From: JBNJDJ01 sp051744845
GTDB lineage: Bacteria > Bacillota > Clostridia > Peptostreptococcales > Acidaminobacteraceae
NCBI GenBank assembly: GCA_051744845.1
Contig: JBNJDJ010000013.1
Span: forward strand, 1-41,695
Length of the DNA stretch: 41,695 nt
Direction of reading: 5' to 3'
Part shown: positions 15,925-25,372 of the stretch, piece after piece
How the letters are laid out: each line of letters starts with the position of its first letter
How positions within the stretch are numbered: the stretch's first letter is position 1
The notes under the pieces: generated by a model
What the model was told of the DNA's origin: nothing
Seen by the model: the letters and a program-made list of their open reading frames with translations, nothing else
The model's database searches: none
Made by a program: the position numbers and the translations under genes

Positions 15925-17092
15925 AAAGTTATTATATATAGAGTTTAAAAGAAATTATAGATTAATAATTTATATGATTCTTTTAATTTTATTATTTGCT
16001 GTCTTGTTAAATAGTATTATGTATTTATTTGAAAATAAAAAAATAAAGTTAAATACATCTATAGGAATTGTTAATGAAGATGAATCTGTAAAAACAGATC
16101 AATTAATGAAAAGTATAATTGGTAATGATTTAAAAGATATTATAACTTTTAGAAAAACTGATTTAGAGAGTGGTAAAAAACTTTTAGATAAAAGTAAGAT
16201 TCTAGCTTTGATTCATTTAGAAAAAGATTCTTTTGAAAAATTAAATACTGGAAAAAATGTTTCTATTGATATATATATAAATAAAAAAGATGATTTTAGA
16301 GTTCAGTTTTTAATTAGATATATTGAAAATATGGTTGAAGTTTTAAATAATGCTCAAAATAGTGCTATGATTTATTATGATGTATTACAAGATGGAAATG
16401 TTAATTATAATCAAAGAATAGAAAAACTAAATGATTTATCTTTAAAATATATAAAAAAATTTATATTTAGAAAGAGTGTTTTTTCAAAAAATGAATTAGC
16501 AAATAAATTTTTAGGATTTAGTATATTTAAATATTACTATAATTTATTAATAGTTTTATTTATAATTATTTCATCCATTATTATTAATATAAAGATTCAA
16601 AATGATTTGAAAAACAAATTAATATTTCGTCTGCTTAATTGTAATTATAAATTAAAAGAAATAATTATTTCAAAGTTGATTATAGGGAGTATTTATATAT
16701 CATTCTTTATTTTACCATTAAAAGGCGTAATTTTATTTTTAAGTAGTGAATTAACTATTTTAAATTTTTCTATATTTTTTATTAAATATCTTTTATTTAT
16801 AAGTATAATTCAATTAATTGTGATATATATTTATCTAAAGATTTCTAAAGAAGTTATAAGAGATATTGTATTTGTAATAGTTTTTGGTAGTTTATTTTTT
16901 ATTGGAGGATTAGCTTTCCCAAAATATTCTATGATAAAAATATTATTATTTTTAAGAGAAATAAATATAGTGTATATAGGATTCAAATTAATTTCTTTTT
17001 TAAATATAAATTTTAAAAATATTATAGCTATAATTATATATATATTCTCTTTTTCATTTTTAATAAAAAGAGAGGTGTTAAAATATGATTGA
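15911..17092 (+). CDS. ABC-2 type transporter permease, first of two
   Basis: The start is ATG 15911, preceded by TTTGGAG within the ATPase gene, giving 393 residues. An ATG 39 bases upstream lacks a ribosome binding site. One N-terminal membrane helix (about 20-40) is followed by an extracytoplasmic domain of about 170 residues, then five or more helices in the C-terminal half. This is the ABC-2/YhgE-like exporter layout. The extracytoplasmic part includes 'IGIVNEDESVKTDQLMKSII', which resembles the outer domains of YhaP/NatB-like exporters. It overlaps the next gene by eight bases. Confidence 0.85.
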   Translation: MKHFKKLLYIEFKRNYRLIIYMILLILLFAVLLNSIMYLFENKKIKLNTSIGIVNEDESVKTDQLMKSIIGNDLKDIITFRKTDLESGKKLLDKSKILALIHLEKDSFEKLNTGKNVSIDIYINKKDDFRVQFLIRYIENMVEVLNNAQNSAMIYYDVLQDGNVNYNQRIEKLNDLSLKYIKKFIFRKSVFSKNELANKFLGFSIFKYYYNLLIVLFIIISSIIINIKIQNDLKNKLIFRLLNCNYKLKEIIISKLIIGSIYISFFILPLKGVILFLSSELTILNFSIFFIKYLLFISIIQLIVIYIYLKISKEVIRDIVFVIVFGSLFFIGGLAFPKYSMIKILLFLREINIVYIGFKLISFLNINFKNIIAIIIYIFSFSFLIKREVLKYD

Positions 17093-18116
17093 TTTATTGA
17101 AGTTAAATATAAAAGAAAAAATTTTAGGAAAGAAAAATCTATTTATGTTATTTGTTTTTATAATATGTATTTCTTTGTTTTTTATAACTATGAATGATTT
17201 GAAAAGTGAGAAAATATATAACATAGGTATTTATGATAATGATAAAACAACTATATCAAATGATTATATAGATAGGCTTAATGATATAAAATCTATAGAT
17301 TTAGAAATTTATAATGATAAAAAAGAAGGATTAGAAAATTTGAAAAAAGAAAAGATTGATATATTATATAATATAGAAAAAGGATTTACAAAAAAGATAA
17401 AAAAAGGAGAGTTTAATAATTTAATATCTTATAATAAACCGTCGACTACTGCAATAACATCTTGGTTAAATGATTATGTATCAATCGAAGTTTTAAAACA
17501 GTGGATTTATTATGATATATATCATTTGATAAATAAAGAAGAAAGTATAACTTATAAAGATTATGAAAAAAAATTTAATGAAAGTTATAATCAAAATGAA
17601 ATTATAAAATTAAATGTTCATAATAAAAGTGTAACTAATAAAGAAAAAAGTTTTGAAATGAATTTATATGTGCTTATTATAGGTATTATAAGTATGTATT
17701 TATCTATATCTTTTTTTAAAGAAATTATAGATGATTATAAAAATAATGTTTTTATAAGATTATCTATAGTTAAGATATCTAGATTGAAATATTATCTTGT
17801 AAAATTAATTGTTTTATTATTATATTTAAATATAATTATAATTTCTACTTATTATTTCTTGAAATTAAAAAATATAATTATATATTTACAAGATATAAAA
17901 TTGATTTTTTATTTAAATTTTTTTATAATTACTAATTTTATAATATATATATTTATAAATAAATTTATTAATAAAAAATCTAGTTTTGTCTTTATAAGTC
18001 AAATATATATTTTAATATCCATTTTTATAAGTTCAAATATTTTTAAAGGGTTTATTGAAATTGTTGATAAGGTAAAAAAATTTATACCGTTAAGTATTTT
18101 AATAGATAATATATAA
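17085..18116 (+). CDS. ABC-2 type transporter permease, second of two
   Basis: A 343-residue membrane protein with the same layout as its neighbour: a hydrophobic N-terminal anchor ('LFMLFVFIICISLFFITM'), an outer domain with 'YNIGIYDNDKTTISNDYIDR', and a cluster of helices from about residue 190. The two proteins share the pattern but are clearly diverged, so a heterodimeric permease is likely. It is followed after nine bases by the AlaX gene. The Lys-, Ile- and Tyr-rich composition follows the AT content. The cargo is unknown. Confidence 0.82.
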   Translation: MIDLLKLNIKEKILGKKNLFMLFVFIICISLFFITMNDLKSEKIYNIGIYDNDKTTISNDYIDRLNDIKSIDLEIYNDKKEGLENLKKEKIDILYNIEKGFTKKIKKGEFNNLISYNKPSTTAITSWLNDYVSIEVLKQWIYYDIYHLINKEESITYKDYEKKFNESYNQNEIIKLNVHNKSVTNKEKSFEMNLYVLIIGIISMYLSISFFKEIIDDYKNNVFIRLSIVKISRLKYYLVKLIVLLLYLNIIIISTYYFLKLKNIIIYLQDIKLIFYLNFFIITNFIIYIFINKFINKKSSFVFISQIYILISIFISSNIFKGFIEIVDKVKKFIPLSILIDNI

Positions 18117-18125
18117 GGAGGATTT

Positions 18126-19307
18126 ATGACTAAAAAGTTATATTTAGATGATGCATATAATTTTGAATTTAAAGCAAAAATAAAAGACTGTTACAAAATA
18201 AAAAGCGATTTTGCTGTAATTTTAGATAAAACATATTTTTATCCAGAAGGTGGTGGACAACCTTGTGATTTAGGCTTTATTGATAATAAAAAAGTTATAG
18301 ATGTATATAAATATAAAGGAAATATTATTCATATAGTAAAGGGAGAAATTGATATAAATAAAGAAGTCAGTTGTAAAATAAATAAAGAAAAAAGATTTTC
18401 TTATATGCAACAACATTTAGGACAACATATTTTATCTAAAATTATTGAGAATAAATTTGATGCTGATACTACTAGTTTTACAATAGGTAAAGATTATGTA
18501 ACTATAAATATTGATAAAAAACTAAATTATAATCAAATTTTGGAAATAGAAAAAAAAGCTAATGACATTATATTCAAAAATTTAGATGTAAATATTTTGT
18601 ATCCAACTAAAGAAGAGTTAAGTAAAATGGACTATAGAACTAAATTAAAAGTTAAGAAAGATATTAGAGTTATAGAAATTGAAGGCTTTGATACAGCTCC
18701 TTGTGGAGGGCTGCATCCTAAAAACACATCAGAAGTAGGTTTATTAAAAATAATAAAAACTAAAAATGAAAAAAATGGCATTAGAATTGATTTTGTATGT
18801 GGTTATTATGCATTAAAAGACTTTAGATGGAAAAATAAAGATTTGAATGATATTAGTGATTATTTAACTACTAAAAATACTAAAGTTAAAGAAAAAGTAA
18901 AAAAATTAAATGATGAAGTTGTAGAGTTAAATAAGGAATTTTCTAAATTAAAAAATAAATACTTGGAAAAAGTAGTTAAAGAGTTAAAAAATGAAAACTT
19001 TATAAAAGATGATTTGAAAATGGTTTTTAAACAAATCGAAGATAAATCAATTAAAGAATTGAGAGATATGGTTTCTATAGGAACAAAAGAAAAAGATTAT
19101 ATTATAGCATTAATATCTAAAAAAGGTGAAAAGATAAATTTTGTTTGTGGAAAGTCAGATAATGTTAAAAAAGATATTAGAAACTATTTTAATTTAACAT
19201 TAGAAATTATTAATGGAAATGGTGGAGGAAATGATAATTTACTTCAAGGTTCAGGAGAAACAATTAAAGATTTAGAAAAAATTAAAAAAGAGTTTAAAAA
19301 ACTTTAA
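18126..19307 (+). CDS. AlaX-type alanyl-tRNA editing hydrolase with a DHHA1 domain
   Basis: A 393-residue stand-alone editing protein that removes serine or glycine from mischarged tRNA-Ala. The N-terminal 'FYPEGGGQPCDLG' (38-50) matches the editing domain of alanyl-tRNA synthetase. The zinc ligands are His97 and His101 in 'QHLGQHILS' plus Cys193 and His197 in 'CGGLHPKNTSEVG'. A coiled linker (about 235-270) leads to a C-terminal DHHA1-like domain ending in 'GGGNDNLLQGSG'. There is no aminoacylation domain. The start is ATG 18126 behind AAGGAGG, nine bases after the ABC permease, so it is in the same transcript. Confidence 0.92.
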   Translation: MTKKLYLDDAYNFEFKAKIKDCYKIKSDFAVILDKTYFYPEGGGQPCDLGFIDNKKVIDVYKYKGNIIHIVKGEIDINKEVSCKINKEKRFSYMQQHLGQHILSKIIENKFDADTTSFTIGKDYVTINIDKKLNYNQILEIEKKANDIIFKNLDVNILYPTKEELSKMDYRTKLKVKKDIRVIEIEGFDTAPCGGLHPKNTSEVGLLKIIKTKNEKNGIRIDFVCGYYALKDFRWKNKDLNDISDYLTTKNTKVKEKVKKLNDEVVELNKEFSKLKNKYLEKVVKELKNENFIKDDLKMVFKQIEDKSIKELRDMVSIGTKEKDYIIALISKKGEKINFVCGKSDNVKKDIRNYFNLTLEIINGNGGGNDNLLQGSGETIKDLEKIKKEFKKL

Positions 19308-19331
19308 AAAATTGGCATAAATCACTTTTAT

Positions 19332-19361
19332 TTGTTTAATTTTAAAAAAATAGGTTATAAA
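19332..19361 (+). promoter_or_regulatory. Possible promoter of the tad cluster
   Basis: TTGTTT (19332-19337), an 18-base spacer and TATAAA (19356-19361), 18 bases before the tadZ start. It is acceptable but not strong, and read-through from the ABC-alaX operon is also possible because no terminator is visible. Confidence 0.45.
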
Positions 19362-19378
19362 ATCTATGGAGGTGGTTT

Positions 19379-20440
19379 ATGTCAAAAATAATTTTAAATA
19401 TTTGTGATCCAGATGAATATTATGTTAAAAGTTTATCTGATTATATTTTCAATAATTTTAAAAATAAGTTTATTATCAGACAGTATTATTCAAAAGAAAA
19501 ATTAAATGAATATTTGAAAAACAAAACTTTTAGGAATAATATATTTTTAATTCACGAAAGTTATCTAGATTTAACTAAAGAATTAGATTGTTTAATACTT
19601 TCAGAAAAAGTTTCAAATGAAAAAATATATAAGTATAGTTCTGGTGAAAAAATTGTTGAATATATTTTAGATAAAGTAAAAAAAGAATACCCATATTTAT
19701 ACATATCAGATTTTAATACTAAAGTAATAGGAATATACTCTCCAATTGGTGGTATAGGTAATACCACTTTCTCATTAAATTTATCAAAAAAATTTAGTCA
19801 AAAAACACTTTTTATTTCTCTTAAGCAATTACCTACATTAGACATTTTTTTAAATCAAAATAAGACATTATCAGATGCTTTTTATTATTTATTATCAGAT
19901 AAGGATATGTTTTTAGAAAAATTAAAAACATATAAACTTTTTAATTATGAAAAAGATTTTTATTATTTAAAACCTTTTGAATCTATTTTAGATAGTAAAT
20001 ATATAAAAATAAATAAATTTGAAAAATTTTTGTATTATATAAAAGAGCATTCTTCTATTAAAAAAATAGTATTGAGTTTGCCTAAAGAAATTTCTGAAAA
20101 TAATTTAAAATATTTTGAATTAATTGATGAGTTTATTTTTTTAGCTAGTAATGAATTTTTATCAATAAAAAAAATGAACCAATTTTATAGTCAAATGGAA
20201 AAATTAAATAAAGAACAATTAATAAATCAAAATGAAAATATAATTGTATTTAACAAGTATAATTCATTAATTGGGGAAAAATACGAAGATAAACTAAAAA
20301 AATATTCTTTAGATACCTTTAAATTACCAATAATAAAAAAATTTATTAAAGAATATAATGATAAATTTTTTTTAAATACAGATAGTGAGTATAATAGGAA
20401 TATTAAAAAAATAATTAAAAAGATAAATAAAGAGGTTTAA
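19379..20440 (+). CDS. tadZ: TadZ/CpaE-like pilus assembly protein with a degenerate P-loop
   Basis: A 353-residue protein. The N-terminal 110 residues look like an atypical receiver domain (MSKIILNICDPDEYYVKSLS). A MinD/ParA-like domain follows, starting 'VIGIYSPIGGIGNTTFSLNL' (117-136). In related proteins this stretch carries a deviant Walker A, KGGxGKT. Here both lysine positions are replaced (Ile123, Asn128), so nucleotide binding is doubtful. TadZ normally places the Tad pilus machine at one site in the cell. It lies one base before tadA and fits the cluster order. The identity comes mainly from context and fold pattern. Confidence 0.72.
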   Translation: MSKIILNICDPDEYYVKSLSDYIFNNFKNKFIIRQYYSKEKLNEYLKNKTFRNNIFLIHESYLDLTKELDCLILSEKVSNEKIYKYSSGEKIVEYILDKVKKEYPYLYISDFNTKVIGIYSPIGGIGNTTFSLNLSKKFSQKTLFISLKQLPTLDIFLNQNKTLSDAFYYLLSDKDMFLEKLKTYKLFNYEKDFYYLKPFESILDSKYIKINKFEKFLYYIKEHSSIKKIVLSLPKEISENNLKYFELIDEFIFLASNEFLSIKKMNQFYSQMEKLNKEQLINQNENIIVFNKYNSLIGEKYEDKLKKYSLDTFKLPIIKKFIKEYNDKFFLNTDSEYNRNIKKIIKKINKEV

Positions 20441-20441
20441 A

Positions 20442-21695
20442 ATGGATAAAAAATATTTTAAATCAATTAAAAAAATTGTAAATATGGTAAGTAAATTTTG
20501 CGTTGATTCTAAAAGAGATTTAAGTGATTATGAAATAAAAGATTATATTTATAAAAGAGTAAAAGAGGAAATTGAAGAAAGCTTAAATTTAAAACAAAAA
20601 CAAAAAATTGTAGAGATTATTTATAATTCAATTAATGGATTAGGACCATTACAACCATTAATAGAAGATGAAAAGATTACAGAAATTATGATTAATTCTA
20701 CCGATGAAATTTTTATTGAAAAAGGAAATGAAATTAAGGAAATAGAAAATTTCTTTTATTCAGAAGATGAGTTACTAGAAATAATTCAAAAGATAGTTTC
20801 TAAAATTAATAGAGTAGTAAATGAATCAAATCCTATTGTAAATGCTAGATTAGAAAATGGTTCAAGAGTTAATGTAGTATTACCGCCAATTGCTCTTAAA
20901 GGACCTACAGTTACTATAAGAAAATTTCCTGAAAAAGCAATGACTATTAATAGATTAATAGAGTATAAAACTTTAAATAAGAAAGTTGCTAAGTTTTTAG
21001 AAAAATTAGTTATAAGTAAATTTAATATTTTTATAAGTGGTGGTACAAGTTCAGGAAAAACTTCACTTTTAAATGCATTATCAAATTTCATCCCTAAAGA
21101 TGAAAGGATAATTACTATTGAAGATTTAGCTGAACTTAGACTTGTAAATATTAAAAATTTAGTAAAATTAGAAACTAGAAATAAAAATTTAGAAGGAAGC
21201 GGATTGATTACAATAAGGGATTTAATAAAAACATCTTTAAGAATGAGACCTGATAGGATTATTGTAGGTGAAGTAAGAGGGAAAGAGGCATTAGAGATGC
21301 TACAAGCAATGAATACAGGTCATGATGGATCTTTATCAACTGGACATGCTAATTCAGTCAAAGATATGCTTACCCGGTTAGAAACTATGGTTTTAAGTGC
21401 TGAAAAAATGCCGCTTTTATCTATAAAAAAACAAATTGCTTCTGCAATTGATATTTTTATACATTTATCTAAACTTAGAGATGGTAGTAGAAAAGTTATA
21501 GAAATTTCAGAAGTTGATAAAGTAGTTAATGGAGAAATACAGTTAAATACTATTTATAAGTTTATTGAAGATAAAAATAGTTTGAAAAATAAAGTTTGTG
21601 GCGAATTAAAATTAATAAATTCTAAATTAAAAAGTACACAAAAGTTAACAAACTCAAAAATGAATTTAGATTTAGGGGAAAAAAATGATTTTTAA
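20442..21695 (+). CDS. tadA: Tad secretion ATPase TadA/CpaF
   Basis: A 417-residue hexameric traffic ATPase that drives Flp pilus assembly. The N-terminal domain is followed by 'ITEIMINSTDEIFIEKG' and the classical 'NARLENGSRVNVVLPPIA'. Walker A is 'SGGTSSGKTSLLNAL', the Asp box is 'ERIITIEDLAELRL', Walker B is 'MRPDRIIVGEVRGKEALEML', and the His box is 'GHDGSLSTGHANS'. All catalytic motifs look intact, in contrast to the neighbouring TadZ. It overlaps tadB by 11 bases. Confidence 0.95.
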   Translation: MDKKYFKSIKKIVNMVSKFCVDSKRDLSDYEIKDYIYKRVKEEIEESLNLKQKQKIVEIIYNSINGLGPLQPLIEDEKITEIMINSTDEIFIEKGNEIKEIENFFYSEDELLEIIQKIVSKINRVVNESNPIVNARLENGSRVNVVLPPIALKGPTVTIRKFPEKAMTINRLIEYKTLNKKVAKFLEKLVISKFNIFISGGTSSGKTSLLNALSNFIPKDERIITIEDLAELRLVNIKNLVKLETRNKNLEGSGLITIRDLIKTSLRMRPDRIIVGEVRGKEALEMLQAMNTGHDGSLSTGHANSVKDMLTRLETMVLSAEKMPLLSIKKQIASAIDIFIHLSKLRDGSRKVIEISEVDKVVNGEIQLNTIYKFIEDKNSLKNKVCGELKLINSKLKSTQKLTNSKMNLDLGEKNDF

Positions 21696-22461
21696 TAATT
21701 TAGATATTTATAAAAATGATATGGATTATAATGAATATAAAATGTCTAAAAAAGAAAAAATTTTTATAGTTATTTTTTCTTTAATAATATTAGTTTTTAT
21801 TGGTTATGTATTTTATAATAAGAGACCAATTGTTTTATTATTTTTTGCTTTTTTATCAGTTATTTTTCCAATTATAATTAAAAAAATTAAAATAAATAAG
21901 CAAAAAAGTAAAATTAAAAAACAGTTTAAAGATTCGTTATATTCATTATCCTCTTCATTAGATGCTGGGAAGTCTTTAGAAAATGCAATTGAAGATGTTA
22001 TCAAAGACCTTTTAGTCCAGTATGATGAACAAAGTAGAATAGTTATAGAATATAAATTTATTTTAAAAAAGATTAAGTATAATCAGAATTTATCAAAGGC
22101 TTTTTTAGATTTTGCTAAAAGAAGTAGAGATGAAGATATATATAATTTTGCTATGATTTATAATGTTTCTAAGAATATAGGAGGTAATTTAAATAAGGTT
22201 ATTAAAAGGACTAGTCGTGTTATTGCTCAAAAAGGAGAAATAAAAGAAGAGATTAATTTATTAATAGAGTCAAAGAAAAATGAGATAATTTTACTTAATA
22301 TTATGCCTGTGGCAATCATATTTTTCTTATCAATTACCTCTAAAAATTATATAAAGCCTTTATATAATACAATAATTGGAGCTGTAACTACAACTATAGC
22401 ATTAATTCTTCTGTTAATTGCAGGTTTAATTTGTATAAAAATAATAGATGTCGAGGTATAA
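21685..22461 (+). CDS. tadB: Tad pilus inner-membrane platform protein TadB
   Basis: A 258-residue protein with two N-terminal membrane helices (about 28-70), a cytoplasmic type II secretion F domain ('LYSLSSSLDAGKSLENAIEDV', about 88-108), and two C-terminal helices (about 205-255). This matches TadB of the Flp/Tad system. The ribosome binding site TAGGGG and the start lie inside the tadA 3' end. It is somewhat short for TadB (usually near 300). Confidence 0.88.
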   Translation: MIFNNLDIYKNDMDYNEYKMSKKEKIFIVIFSLIILVFIGYVFYNKRPIVLLFFAFLSVIFPIIIKKIKINKQKSKIKKQFKDSLYSLSSSLDAGKSLENAIEDVIKDLLVQYDEQSRIVIEYKFILKKIKYNQNLSKAFLDFAKRSRDEDIYNFAMIYNVSKNIGGNLNKVIKRTSRVIAQKGEIKEEINLLIESKKNEIILLNIMPVAIIFFLSITSKNYIKPLYNTIIGAVTTTIALILLLIAGLICIKIIDVEV

Positions 22462-22463
22462 TT

Positions 22464-23336
22464 ATGAGAAAAATTTTAATTTTAATAGAAATTTTTATTA
22501 TAATAGTCTTTGTATTTATATATTTTAGATCAAAAAATAAATATTTTATTCATAAAGATTTAAGTAAAAAAGAGTATCCATTAAAAAAAATATTGAATGT
22601 AGGTTTTTATATATTAGATTGTTTTAATTTTAATTATAAATCAGATTATTGCAATAAGATATATAAAAAATATATTATTTTAAAAGGAGAGAAAAAGGCT
22701 TTTAATTTTAAAAAAATCCACCTTGGGCAAAAAGTAATATATATTTTTTTAGCTACTTTAATTAGTATTAATTATCTAATAATAGCTAAAATAAGTATAT
22801 TTAATATAAGTTTTAGTATATTTTTAATTGTTTATTCATTTTATGGTAAAGACAAAGAATTAAATAAAAAGGTAGAAAATAAAATTTTGAAAATCAAAAT
22901 CGAGATTCCAGAGTTTTTAAATCAACTTTCTCTTTTAATTGGAGCCGGTTTAAATATTCAGCAAGCTATTAAAACTATAGTTAATGAAAATCAAAAGGAT
23001 AATCCATTATATACTGGATTAGAAGTTATGCAAAAAGAAATTAAAAATGGGATTCATTTTAATAAAGCTTTAAAAAATTTAGCTTTCAGATATAAAATAA
23101 AAGAATTATCTCGAGTTGTTTCAATTCTTTTGCAAAACTATAAAAAAGGGAGTAATGATTTAGTTAAGATTCTAGATGAAAATTCACAAAAGACTTTTAA
23201 TGAAAGAAAGAGAAATGCAAAATTAGTTGCTGAAAAAATTAATAATAAACTTCTTTTTCCAATGATGATCATGTTAGTTGCCATATTACTTATTTTAGGA
23301 ACACCTGCTATAATATTAATTTCTTCTTTAACTTAA
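22464..23336 (+). CDS. tadC: Tad pilus inner-membrane platform protein TadC
   Basis: A 290-residue protein. The start is ATG 22464, two bases after the tadB stop and preceded by GAGGT; an upstream ATG inside tadB gives an unlikely 11-residue extension. It has N-terminal membrane helices, then a T2SSF domain with 'KIEIPEFLNQLSLLIGAGLNIQQAIKTI' wording and 'ELSRVVSILLQNYKKGS', and a last helix near the C-terminus. It is the last gene of the cluster and is followed by a terminator. No pilin, TadE/F or prepilin peptidase gene follows. Confidence 0.88.
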   Translation: MRKILILIEIFIIIVFVFIYFRSKNKYFIHKDLSKKEYPLKKILNVGFYILDCFNFNYKSDYCNKIYKKYIILKGEKKAFNFKKIHLGQKVIYIFLATLISINYLIIAKISIFNISFSIFLIVYSFYGKDKELNKKVENKILKIKIEIPEFLNQLSLLIGAGLNIQQAIKTIVNENQKDNPLYTGLEVMQKEIKNGIHFNKALKNLAFRYKIKELSRVVSILLQNYKKGSNDLVKILDENSQKTFNERKRNAKLVAEKINNKLLFPMMIMLVAILLILGTPAIILISSLT

Positions 23337-23364
23337 AAATAAGCGAAAAATCCGCTTATTTTTT
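23336..23364. terminator. Bidirectional terminator between tadC and msrA
   Basis: AAATAAGCG and CGCTTATTT flank a short A-rich loop between convergent genes. T runs occur on the right for the plus strand and (as A on the left) for the minus strand. Confidence 0.8.
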
Positions 23365-23805
23365 AAAATTATATTTTTGATGATATTCTTCAGCTTTAAA
23401 ATATTTATCGTAATCCCAAACATTAGTAACTAAAGGTTGAAGGTATTTATTTGAAGAATTTATTTCTTCAATTTTGTGTTTTGCAAGCTTTCGTTGAGTA
23501 TCATTAAAAACAATAATTGTACTATTGTATTGTTTACCTACATCTGGTCCTTGTCTATTTAAAGTAGTTGGATTATGAATATCAAAGAAAAAATCTAATA
23601 ATTCATTATAAGTAATTTTTTTCTCATCGTATTTTAGTCTAACTACTTCAACATGACCAGTATCATCTTTACAAACTTCTTCATAACTTGGATTATCTAC
23701 ATTTCCACCAGCATATCCTACTTCGGTTTCTAATACACCTTCTAACTCATAAAATTTCTTTTCTACTCCCCAAAAACAACCTGCTCCGAATATAGCTTCT
23801 TTCAT
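23356..23805 (-). CDS. msrA: Peptide methionine sulfoxide reductase A
   Basis: A 149-residue enzyme that reduces methionine-S-sulfoxide in proteins. The start is the ATG at 23805, nine bases after AAGGAGG; the ATG at 23829 lies upstream of that ribosome binding site. The catalytic motif 'GAGCFWGVEKKF' is at residues 7-18. It continues with 'EVGYAGG', 'GHVEVVRLKYD', 'FFDIHNPTTLNRQGPDVGKQY' and 'EEYHQKY', all typical of MsrA. It ends just after the last motif and lacks a C-terminal extension with resolving cysteines. It lies 13 bases after the ABC permease gene in the same direction. Confidence 0.95.
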   Translation of the reverse strand: MKEAIFGAGCFWGVEKKFYELEGVLETEVGYAGGNVDNPSYEEVCKDDTGHVEVVRLKYDEKKITYNELLDFFFDIHNPTTLNRQGPDVGKQYNSTIIVFNDTQRKLAKHKIEEINSSNKYLQPLVTNVWDYDKYFKAEEYHQKYNFKK

Positions 23806-23818
23806 AAATTTATCCTCC

Positions 23819-25372
23819 TTAAATTTCAATGTTTTTAATTATTTTACCCGATAATAATAAAATCAAACTAATAAATAATAAATTAAATATACTAGTAAAA
23901 CTAAAAATTAATATTTTTAAATTAACATCTAAAAAATTAGAAAAATAAAAACTAGTTATTGTTCCTAAAATTGATGGTAAAGTAATAATAAATAATTGGA
24001 ATATTTTAATTAAAGGAAGCATTAATGTAAAATCAGCTTCATTTCTTATAAAAGATCTAATTAAAAAGTTTGAAAAAGTAATAGTCATATATATAAAATT
24101 AACCATTAAGCCTAATAAGATGTATACATTTAAATTTTTTAGATCTATTATAATTGGTGGAATAATATAAAAAATTGAATTTATAAACATCTGTTGTATA
24201 GTAATTTTTTTTAAAGATATAATTTTATTTATAGCTTTATCAGGGATTAAATAAAATATAGGATATTCTAAATCATCTAAACTACCTGATTTAATTGAAA
24301 AAATTAAATATACATATAAAATTCCTAGTACAACAAAGGTAGTTTGTGTAGTTAATAAATGCTCTGGTTTTTGTAAATGAAAATAAAAAACAGAAATAAT
24401 ACTAACTATTAAAAAAAACAAACTTTTTATTGTAACTAAATGATGAATGTCTTTACGTGTTTGAGTAATTATATTTTTCCAGTGATATACTTGACCACTA
24501 AAAAAATCTTTTTTAAACTTTAATTTTTTATCTTTATTAATATTTAAATCAATTTCAAATGATTGTTTTCCCTTTTTAGCATTTTGTTTAAACTTATCCT
24601 TGTTTTCAGTAGAAGTCAATACATTTTCAATAAAACTTTTTTGTGATGTTTTTATAATATATAAATTTATTAATATAATAGAAGCAATTTGCAAAGCTAA
24701 AAACAAAAATGTCAAGTTGTTTAAATTAAACATACCTAAAAATATTCCTCTAGACCATCCAATAAAAGGAATAAAATTTATATAATTAGCCTCTAGTCCT
24801 AAAAATAAATTTTTTTCAATGATAATAGGAATACTTATTGAAAAAACAAAAAATAATATAGGAATAAATATAATTTTTTTAGTATTATATTTTTTACTTA
24901 AATTTGTAATTATAAAAGAAATCGGTTCTAGTATTAAAATAAATAGACCGTAGCCTAAAATTCCAAATATAAGTTGAAAAGGATTTTTAATTGTATTTAA
25001 AATTTGTGGGAGTAAAAATACAAACATAAAAATAGCCATCATCAATTGTTTCCAACTATTTTTTATGATTGAATAAATAAGTATTTTTTTAGGCTCGATT
25101 GGAGCTGTAAATGCTAGATTTATATCTGCCATACAAAAATAACTTTTGCGTTCTAGATAAATATTTAAAATCGAAAAAATAAAAAGTATAGATAAAATTA
25201 TTATGGAAAACTTTTTAAAATAACTAATTTCATATGTTTGATTATTTGAAATAAAAAGTGAACCAATCCAAATGATATAAAAAAGTACAGGAAGTATTTT
25301 TTTAGGTTTTTGCTTAAACTCTAAAAAATAATTTCTTATTTGTTTTAAATCTTTAAATAAAAGAGTTTTCAT
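23819..25372 (-). CDS. ABC exporter permease (large, putative ABC_export family)
   Basis: A 517-residue polytopic membrane protein with about twelve hydrophobic segments. The opening 'LLFKDLKQIRNYFLEFKQKPKK' and 'NLAFTAPIEPKKILIYSIIK' near residue 85 fit the large Firmicute permease family of putative ABC exporters (YthQ-like). A soluble loop lies at about 245-300. It follows its ATPase with a one-base overlap. The substrate is unknown. Confidence 0.82.
   Translation of the reverse strand: MKTLLFKDLKQIRNYFLEFKQKPKKILPVLFYIIWIGSLFISNNQTYEISYFKKFSIIILSILFIFSILNIYLERKSYFCMADINLAFTAPIEPKKILIYSIIKNSWKQLMMAIFMFVFLLPQILNTIKNPFQLIFGILGYGLFILILEPISFIITNLSKKYNTKKIIFIPILFFVFSISIPIIIEKNLFLGLEANYINFIPFIGWSRGIFLGMFNLNNLTFLFLALQIASIILINLYIIKTSQKSFIENVLTSTENKDKFKQNAKKGKQSFEIDLNINKDKKLKFKKDFFSGQVYHWKNIITQTRKDIHHLVTIKSLFFLIVSIISVFYFHLQKPEHLLTTQTTFVVLGILYVYLIFSIKSGSLDDLEYPIFYLIPDKAINKIISLKKITIQQMFINSIFYIIPPIIIDLKNLNVYILLGLMVNFIYMTITFSNFLIRSFIRNEADFTLMLPLIKIFQLFIITLPSILGTITSFYFSNFLDVNLKILIFSFTSIFNLLFISLILLLSGKIIKNIEI

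Noticed and set aside
19308..19330. Sigma-54 promoter (TTGGCAT...) before tadZ
   Set aside because: The -12 GC element is missing at the required spacing.
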